This document shows, piece after piece, positions 58,726 to 64,000 of a DNA stretch of 64,000 nucleotides (position 1 is the stretch's first letter; every line of letters starts with the position of its first letter). This DNA comes from Allomuricauda sp. NBRC 101325 (GTDB lineage Bacteria > Bacteroidota > Bacteroidia > Flavobacteriales > Flavobacteriaceae), in the NCBI RefSeq assembly GCF_030268205.1, contig NZ_BSQF01000002.1:372001-436000 (forward strand). The letters run 5' to 3'. A program made the translations under genes and the position numbers. The notes beneath the pieces were generated by a model, which saw nothing but the letters and a program-made list of their open reading frames with translations, was not told where the DNA came from and did no database searches.

Positions 58726-60136
58726 CGGTTTACTCCTTGTGCTGGTAGGGTTTACCTGCCATGCACAGGAGAAATCCAAAACATTCAAGGAAACGTACAA
58801 CGTCAACAACGAGACAGAGTTGAGCATCAACACCAGTTATGCCGACATCGAGTTTGAAACGTGGACCAAAGATCAGGTTGAAATCACAGCTGTAATCGAG
58901 CTGGAAGGCGTGGACGATGCAGAGGCCAAATCTTATTTTGAAAAGGATTTGGTGAAAATTATGGGAAACAGTAAGGAGATAGAAGTGAGCACCGAAGGTT
59001 CCGCACCATTTAGTTATGGTTATAGAACTGTGGATATTGCCTCAGAAATACCTTCAGTGGCAGAAATTATAGCCAATGTGGATATTCCTGAAATTGTAAT
59101 CCCTGAGATTGCGGTAATCCCATCCATGCCAAACATGCCACCGATGCCACCCATGCCGCCCATCGATTTTGATTACGATGCCTATAAAAAGGATGGTGAC
59201 AAGTACATGAAAAAATGGAAAGAGGAGTTTGATAAATCTTTTGATAAGGAATATAAAAAGCGCTTTGAGGAATGGGGCAAAGAAATGGAAGAGAGAGCCG
59301 CCGAGCGCGAAGAGCAACGCGAAGAGCTAAGGGCGCAAAGAGAAAAAATTAGAGAAGAGCAGGAGAAAGTACGTGAAGAAATGCATGAGCGTCTACGTGA
59401 ACAACGAGAGGAAGTGCGTGCGCAACAAGCAGAAATCAGACAAATGCAACGGGAAGCTGCACGTACCATTCAAGGAAGTTCCAATGTCTACTATTTTTCT
59501 TCCGAAGGGGAGCATAAGGAATACAAGGTCAAAAAACGAATCATCATTAAAATGCCGAAGTACATTAAAGTCAATATGAACGTTAGGCATGGAGAGGTAA
59601 AATTGGCCGAAAACGCCAAAAACATTAAAGCAAGCTTGTCTTATGCAAGCTTGCTTGCTTCTACCATCGATGGCAAGAATACCGATATCAGGGCGTCTTA
59701 CTCTCCCGTGATTGTGCAGCAATGGAACTACGGGAACTTGAGCACCGATTATTCCGATGATGTAAACTTGAAGGCAGTGAAAGAATTAAAGTTGAACAGT
59801 GTATCCTCAAATGTGGTCATTGGCGAGGTGGCCAGCAAGGCTTTGGTGAAGAGTAGTTTTGGTTCGGTTAACATCAATTCGGTGGCAACTGGTTTTACCA
59901 ACCTTGATATTTCCATGGAAAATGGGGAATTGGATTGTAAGTTGCCAGCAACCCCGTTTGTTATTTCGGTGGATGAAAGCAGTGCGGGTTCAGTTTTGAA
60001 TTATCCAAAAAGCTTAAAATTGGTTTCTACCAAGTCCAATACAAGCAAAACCCATAAAGGGTATAATATTAGTAAAAACGATGGTAAGGCCATTACCATT
60101 AAATCAAAGTATAGTGAAGTGGTTCTTAAGCAATAA
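58697..60136 (+). CDS. Secreted DUF4097-like protein with charged helix
   Basis: A 479-aa exported protein. After the signal peptide (MNRNHQKLFSGLLLVLVGFTCHAQ) come a beta-rich domain (30-130, ETELSINTSYADIEFETWTKD), a proline-methionine stretch (about 142-156), a long highly charged E/R/K-rich helix (about 164-256, coiled coil or single alpha helix) and a C-terminal beta repeat domain (from 270; strands such as NMNVRHGEVKLAENAKNIKASLSYASL). The end part resembles the DUF4097 putative-adhesin repeat. Overlap of 29 bp with the anti-sigma gene shows coupled synthesis. It may report cell-envelope status to the sigma factor; inference. Confidence 0.82.
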   Translation: MNRNHQKLFSGLLLVLVGFTCHAQEKSKTFKETYNVNNETELSINTSYADIEFETWTKDQVEITAVIELEGVDDAEAKSYFEKDLVKIMGNSKEIEVSTEGSAPFSYGYRTVDIASEIPSVAEIIANVDIPEIVIPEIAVIPSMPNMPPMPPMPPIDFDYDAYKKDGDKYMKKWKEEFDKSFDKEYKKRFEEWGKEMEERAAEREEQREELRAQREKIREEQEKVREEMHERLREQREEVRAQQAEIRQMQREAARTIQGSSNVYYFSSEGEHKEYKVKKRIIIKMPKYIKVNMNVRHGEVKLAENAKNIKASLSYASLLASTIDGKNTDIRASYSPVIVQQWNYGNLSTDYSDDVNLKAVKELKLNSVSSNVVIGEVASKALVKSSFGSVNINSVATGFTNLDISMENGELDCKLPATPFVISVDESSAGSVLNYPKSLKLVSTKSNTSKTHKGYNISKNDGKAITIKSKYSEVVLKQ

Positions 60137-60218
60137 CTTCACAAAATCAATTATCCCAAAGAACCACTTCTTATCTTTTTTGACTTTCCAACCTTCCTAA
60201 AGTCAAAACCTATATTTC

Positions 60219-60911
60219 CTAATGCATTTCTTCTTTTAGGAACGATTTAAAATTCTTTTTGAAACGATTCAACCTAGGAATGGAAACATTCTGAACATAA
60301 CTGTTGTTGGGATTTCTTCTTTCGTAATCTTGGTGATATTCCTCAGCTTTCCAAAATTTGTCGAATTTGGTCACTTCGGTAACAATTGGACTTGGATATG
60401 TGTTTTCAGCCTCTAACTTATCGATGTAGGTTTCGATAATCTTCTTTTCCTCAGCATTTTTATAAAAGGCAATGGAACGGTATTGCGCACCACGGTCTGG
60501 ACCTTGTCTGTTAAGGGTAGTGGGGTCGTGTGAACCAAAAAACACCTGAACCAATTGTGTGAATGAAATTACTTTAGGATCGTAAAAGACTTCCACTGCT
60601 TCTGCATGATGGGTTCTACCATAGGAGACCTCTTCATAGGTCGGATTGGGCTCGGTACCTCCTGAGTAACCTGAATACACTTCTTTAACACCCTTAACAC
60701 TTTCAAAAATGGCTTCGACGCACCAAAAGCATCCGCTTGCAAAATAGGCCGTTTCATACTGTTGTAATTCTTCTGATGTCAATTTTGGGGTTTCAACCAC
60801 ATGGGTGGGAGTTTCCTGCGCAGTTTCTTTTTCTTCGGACTTTACTTTGGATTGGCAACTTGTGGATACAAAAAGGAGCAAAATTGCCAATGGGAATTTT
60901 ATAAACTTCAT
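60219..60911 (-). CDS. msrA: Methionine sulfoxide reductase A lipoprotein
   Basis: A 230-aa MsrA that reduces methionine-S-sulfoxide in proteins. The lipobox signal ILLLFVSTSCQSK places it in the periplasm, unlike cytoplasmic MsrA. The catalytic motif is YFASGCFWCVEAIFESVKGV, with the later YSGGTEPNPTYEEVSYGRTHHAEAVEV and FFGSHDPTTLNRQGPDRGAQYRS. The start is set at the signal-peptide methionine (60909-60911), M42 of the longer open frame. Confidence 0.95.
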   Translation of the reverse strand: MKFIKFPLAILLLFVSTSCQSKVKSEEKETAQETPTHVVETPKLTSEELQQYETAYFASGCFWCVEAIFESVKGVKEVYSGYSGGTEPNPTYEEVSYGRTHHAEAVEVFYDPKVISFTQLVQVFFGSHDPTTLNRQGPDRGAQYRSIAFYKNAEEKKIIETYIDKLEAENTYPSPIVTEVTKFDKFWKAEEYHQDYERRNPNNSYVQNVSIPRLNRFKKNFKSFLKEEMH

Positions 60912-61313
60912 GATGTTTTTATGCTTAGTTGCATGAAGATACCAAGTATTACATGAATGGTCGTTAAAATTTGTTAATCGTTGCTTCAAATTGTGCAATT
61001 CTAGATAAAGAGGGTCGCACTTCGATTGAATCAAAATTCCTACAATTCCTACAATATATAATCATAAGTATAATCTTTTTCCTACAAATATATATTTGAT
61101 AATCAAATACTTACAAAGCCCTACAAAATTAATGATCGATGAAATGCACATGCTTTCGGTAAGGTGAAAATGACCTAAAAAACGTTCGTCGACGATAAAA
61201 TGCACTTCAGCCAAGAAAAGTTTTTATAACGAAAAAAAGGGGTCGTTGAGCGACCTAAATCTTCCCTCGGGTGCCCTCGAAAGTAATTTTACTTCGTATT
61301 AAAAACCCAAATC
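60912..61313 (+). other. Motif-rich intergenic region
   Basis: A 402-bp gap with several repeated elements: four CCTACAA boxes (61039-61045, 61048-61054, 61081-61087, 61120-61126), a 17-bp palindrome TATTTGATAATCAAATA (61093-61109), a direct repeat GATRAAATGCAC (61138-61149 and 61194-61205), GACCTAAA twice (61172 and 61252) and a small hairpin GGTCG-TTGAG-CGACC (61241-61255). No coding frame is seen. Regulatory function is likely but unknown. Confidence 0.5.
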
Positions 61314-61550
61314 ATGAAAACAATTTTAACCATCATCGCAGTAACTTTTTTCGGAACCATGGCAATGGCTCAAGACTTGAATAAAGAAGTTAAAGTGGAA
61401 ACTATTTCTAAAGGAGTTGAGTTGAACATCGATATGCAACAAAACGATATTAAGGATAGAAAGATGGCAAGATTGTACAAGTTCAAAAACTCAAGGGTTA
61501 AAAAAGAACTTTCCTTTACAACTAAGAGAAACAAAGCAAAATTGGCGTAA
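61314..61550 (+). CDS. Small secreted basic protein (78 aa)
   Basis: A 78-aa protein with a signal peptide (MKTILTIIAVTFFGTMAMA, cleavage before QD) and a mature domain of about 59 residues rich in lysine (KMARLYKFKNSRVKKELSF). Domain not recognised. Its TAA overlaps the ATG of a 35-aa membrane peptide (TAATG). The upstream region is unusually long and full of repeated motifs, suggesting tight control. Function unknown. Confidence 0.75.
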   Translation: MKTILTIIAVTFFGTMAMAQDLNKEVKVETISKGVELNIDMQQNDIKDRKMARLYKFKNSRVKKELSFTTKRNKAKLA

Positions 61551-61657
61551 TGATGATATTTGAAATAATGATACCGTTTACGTTGTTTTTAAGTGTGGCA
61601 TTCGTATTGGCCACCATCGTATTCTCTTTAAGGGAAAGAAAATTTACAGGAAATTAA
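61550..61657 (+). CDS. 35-aa membrane peptide coupled to the secreted protein
   Basis: A 35-codon frame from ATG 61550-61552 to TAA 61655-61657. It starts MMIFEIMIPFTLFLSVAFV and ends in a positively charged SLRERKFTGN, giving one transmembrane helix (about residues 8-26) with a basic cytoplasmic tail. The ATG overlaps the preceding stop by one base (TAATG), and a hairpin terminator follows 28 bp after the stop, so the operon ends here. Too short for routine gene finders. Function unknown. Confidence 0.72.
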   Translation: MMIFEIMIPFTLFLSVAFVLATIVFSLRERKFTGN

Positions 61658-61685
61658 GTTGTTTCGGGATATTAGGTTACAAAGA

Positions 61686-61715
61686 GGTCGGCATTAGCCG
61701 GCCTTTTACTTTTTG
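61686..61715 (+). terminator. Terminator of the small-protein operon
   Basis: A 7-bp GC stem (61686-61692 with 61697-61703, one G-T pair) is followed by T-rich sequence. It lies 28 bp past the 35-aa peptide stop. Confidence 0.85.
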
Positions 61716-61721
61716 TACGGG

Positions 61722-62948
61722 TTAAGAATCCACAGAATTGAATTCCTCGATCACTTCTTCGAACTCAATGCGGTAGTAAGTCCCTTTTTTGTCGTAATCC
61801 CTACTGATGGTACCCCTAAGCTGTCTGGCCAGGTTGTAAATCAACTTTAATCCCAAAGAATTGGTTGTTTTTGGATTGATATCTTCCGAATAGCCAATTC
61901 CATTGTCTCCCAAGCACAGTTCATATCTATTATCTCCAATTTTGTGGACCGCTACATGGATTTCTCCCTTAGCATCCACAATACCATATTTGAGCGCGTT
62001 GGTTATGGTTTCGTTAATGATAAGGCCTAAAGGAATAACGGTATCGATGCTTAACTTATGCTCATCGATATCCAAATGCATCTTAATTTGGCTGTCACCG
62101 CCCTTTACCGAGCGTACCAAATAATCGCAAAGTTCTTGAACGTAGGGCTTAAGTTCAATTTTAGATAGATAATCGTCGCGCTTATAAAGCATTTCGTGCA
62201 CCATGGCCATGGAAACCACGCGGTTTTGACTGCTCTTGATAATGTTGGCAATCTTTTCATCTGCAATGGCCCTCGATTGTAGGCTCAATAAACTGGATAC
62301 GGTCTGTAGGTTGTTCTTTACCCTATGGTGCACTTCTTTGAGCAAGGTTTCCTTTTCATTGATCCGCTCTTGGATCTCGTTACGCGACTTGTATAATTTA
62401 TGATGTGCCCGAAGTAAGTTTCTTCCAAAAACACCGCCTAAAAGATAAACAGCAAAAATGGCACTTAGGTAGGCAAACCAATCACGGGATTCTACTGGTA
62501 CCGAATTTTCGGTAATACTAAATTCACCGGTATCATAAATAAACAATATGGTCAATACGGCCAGGTTGATAATGAGGTATAACTGTCCAAAAACCTTGGT
62601 GGTCACGTACCCCGCAAATACTATGATCGCCAATACAAATATGAAAGGACTCTCAATGCCACCACTAAAAATAGTGATGATAATGGCCCCGTTCATGGAA
62701 AGTATCGAAGTTAAATTGTAGGTAAGAATAAGATTGTTGTGCTTTGCATACAACAGTGTGTTCAACAGATTTACAAAGGCATAGGCTAAAAAGGTGTACG
62801 GAATAACGCCCTCTATTTTTAGAAAGAAGAAACATATCATTCCAAATATAGCAGCAAAAATGGATGAACTATAGTTAACCTTGAGTATCAAATCAATTTT
62901 GTCTTGTATCCGATATTTATCCTTATCAGGAATTTTCATATGCTGCAC
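61722..62948 (-). CDS. Sensor histidine kinase (HisKA_2 type)
   Basis: A 408-aa membrane histidine kinase: N-terminal membrane domain of five to six helices (about 27-175), a coiled-coil linker, then the HisKA_2 dimerisation motif KEVHHRVKNNLQTVSSLLSLQSRAI with the phosphorylated histidine H207 or H208, and the ATPase domain with N-box LIINETITNALKYG and G-box GDNGIGYS. There is no adjacent response regulator in the window. Similar HPK11-like kinases respond to membrane or light signals; the signal here is unknown. M4 is an alternative start. Confidence 0.92.
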   Translation of the reverse strand: MQHMKIPDKDKYRIQDKIDLILKVNYSSSIFAAIFGMICFFFLKIEGVIPYTFLAYAFVNLLNTLLYAKHNNLILTYNLTSILSMNGAIIITIFSGGIESPFIFVLAIIVFAGYVTTKVFGQLYLIINLAVLTILFIYDTGEFSITENSVPVESRDWFAYLSAIFAVYLLGGVFGRNLLRAHHKLYKSRNEIQERINEKETLLKEVHHRVKNNLQTVSSLLSLQSRAIADEKIANIIKSSQNRVVSMAMVHEMLYKRDDYLSKIELKPYVQELCDYLVRSVKGGDSQIKMHLDIDEHKLSIDTVIPLGLIINETITNALKYGIVDAKGEIHVAVHKIGDNRYELCLGDNGIGYSEDINPKTTNSLGLKLIYNLARQLRGTISRDYDKKGTYYRIEFEEVIEEFNSVDS

Positions 62949-63050
62949 ATGAATATTGCTCTTACTTCCTAAAGGTTGAAAAGTGGGGAGTAAAAGTTAG
63001 CGTTATGGGGCGTAATTAAGGCGTAAATCTACCTAAGTTTTTGGTATAAA

Positions 63051-63082
63051 AAAAGTGGCAGCCATAAATAACTGCCACTTTT
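63051..63082 (-). terminator. Terminator of secA
   Basis: A perfect 11-bp stem (63051-63061 with 63072-63082, 10-nt loop) is followed on the minus strand by T-rich sequence, 21 bp past the secA stop codon. Confidence 0.92.
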
Positions 63083-63102
63083 AAGAGGGATGGTATTGGG
63101 AA

Positions 63103-64000
63103 TTAGTCCTCGACCAATACCCACTCACCTTTATCCAATAAGGGTTCCGCTTGTTTGTATTTCATGGACTTGCTTTCGCCGGACATTACATTTTTAATGG
63201 TAACCCTGTCATTTCTACCAATTTTCGGTTTTTCCCTGGTAATGGTCTCTGTAATCGATGGTCTTTGGCCTTGCGTTTGCCCTGCAGCTCTGTTTTGAGC
63301 AGCCAACTCGTCACTATTTGGAATTTCCTCTTTAGAGGTCTGTAAATTCTCCTTAGGTCTTCGAACCGTTCTTGCTTCTTGGATTTGTGAAGTGTTCTCA
63401 GAAGGCAATTCTCCTTTGAACAAGAAGGAAATCACTTCTTTGTTCACTTTATCGATCATTTCCTTGAAAAGCTCAAAGGCCTCAAATTTATAAATAAGCA
63501 ATGGGTCTTTTTGCTCGTGCACGGCCAACTGAACGGATTGTTTCAGCTCATCCATTTTGCGCAAGTGCGTTTTCCAAGCATCATCGATAATGGCAAGCGT
63601 AATGTTCTTTTCAAAATCGGTAATCAATTGCTTCCCGTTGGAATTATAGGCTTTTTCAAGATTGGTGACCACATTCAACGATTTGATGCCATCCGTAAAT
63701 GGAACCACAATACGTTCAAATTTGTTGGTCTCGTCCTCGTACACCTTTTTGATCACTTGGAAAGCAACTGTGGCGCTGCGCTCCATTTTGTCTTGGTAGT
63801 ATTGATAGGATGCCTTATAAATGGTGTTCGCAATTTCTTGGAATCCCATTTTTTTGAACTCATCTTCACTGATTGGTGAAGTGATGGAGAAGTATTTGAT
63901 CAACTCGAACTCAAAGTTCTTGAAATCATCGGCCATTTTATTGCTCTCAGCAACGGCTTCACAAGTGTCGTAGATCATGTTGGCGATGTCCACCTTCAAA
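63103..64000 (-). CDS. secA: SecA, C-terminal part (truncated by window edge)
   Basis: The last about 298 residues of the preprotein translocase ATPase SecA; the 5' part lies beyond base 64000, so the gene is incomplete here, not broken. The segment LIYKFEAFELFKEMIDKVNKEVISFLFKGEL and DDAWKTHLRKMDELKQSVQL belong to the helical scaffold domain (long helix and two-helix finger). The C-terminus KYKQAEPLLDKGEWVLVED lacks the zinc-binding CxCxSGxxxxxC(H/C) linker, as in other Bacteroidota. Confidence 0.93.
   Translation of the reverse strand, partial: LKVDIANMIYDTCEAVAESNKMADDFKNFEFELIKYFSITSPISEDEFKKMGFQEIANTIYKASYQYYQDKMERSATVAFQVIKKVYEDETNKFERIVVPFTDGIKSLNVVTNLEKAYNSNGKQLITDFEKNITLAIIDDAWKTHLRKMDELKQSVQLAVHEQKDPLLIYKFEAFELFKEMIDKVNKEVISFLFKGELPSENTSQIQEARTVRRPKENLQTSKEEIPNSDELAAQNRAAGQTQGQRPSITETITREKPKIGRNDRVTIKNVMSGESKSMKYKQAEPLLDKGEWVLVED

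Noticed and set aside
61241-61255. Riboswitch or terminator in the leader of the 78-aa gene
   Set aside because: A stem of only five base pairs without conserved aptamer sequence or T-run; too weak to call.
1-64000. tRNA, rRNA, CRISPR arrays or transposases
   Set aside because: Read through for cloverleaf-type sequences, regularly spaced repeats and DDE/tyrosine recombinase motifs; none was found. A dedicated tool search could still detect a divergent RNA gene.

Overview
The window comes from a chromosome of the phylum Bacteroidota, family Flavobacteriaceae, most likely a marine Muricauda/Allomuricauda-type organism. The assignment rests on three things. First, there are Bacteroidota-typical families (DUF3276 PUR-like protein, DUF5606, long NusB, DUF1573 lipoprotein, pRiA4b ORF-3-like protein, SecA C-terminus). 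Second, start codons lack Shine-Dalgarno sequences, while many genes have the Bacteroidota -7 element TAnnTTTG just upstream. Third, base composition is moderately AT-rich. No rRNA, tRNA, CRISPR array or transposase was seen. The genus is inference.

Layout. 0-8.8 kb: two tandem 28-codon membrane-peptide genes, a cold-shock protein, peroxiredoxin and redoxin, an ABC exporter, then nusB, a DUF1573 lipoprotein, yajC and a Tat-exported oxidoreductase. 8.8-12.1 kb is the accessory segment: a very AT-rich, translationally coupled AAA+ ATPase/unknown-protein pair bounded by inverted repeats, then a GNAT/DUF1778 toxin-antitoxin module bounded by direct repeats. 12-31 kb is mainly housekeeping: pepT, pyrD, HMG-CoA lyase, a porin/FMN-binding/membrane-protein cluster, guaB, lysA, sucC, hsp20, a peptidase and uvrB. 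31-38.8 kb: an ABC transporter pair, nucleoid-associated protein, heme A synthase, CCA-adding enzyme and threonylcarbamoyl-AMP synthase.

38.8-44.2 kb is a surface-polysaccharide locus with three glycosyltransferases, UDP-galactopyranose mutase and a putative galactofuranosyltransferase. 44.2-49.9 kb: dapD, ruvX, def, a GH20 hexosaminidase with an SGNH hydrolase, and mazG. 50-55.7 kb: a MATE pump, then a likely lipid-linked sugar module (PAP2 phosphatase, GT39-like transferase, YbhN-like flippase, polyprenyl-phosphate GT2). 55.8-64 kb: meaB, OsmC, an ECF sigma factor operon with its own ECF-type promoter, msrA, a small secreted protein coupled to a 35-codon membrane peptide, a sensor histidine kinase, and the 3' end of secA.

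The best candidates for undescribed biology are the AAA+/unknown cassette with its attC-like inverted ends (8.85-10.97 kb), the duplicated 28-aa membrane peptides (52-297), the 35-aa membrane peptide with its motif-rich upstream region (61.0-61.7 kb), and the ECF-controlled operon ending in a secreted charged-helix/beta-repeat protein. Functions given for these are inference.
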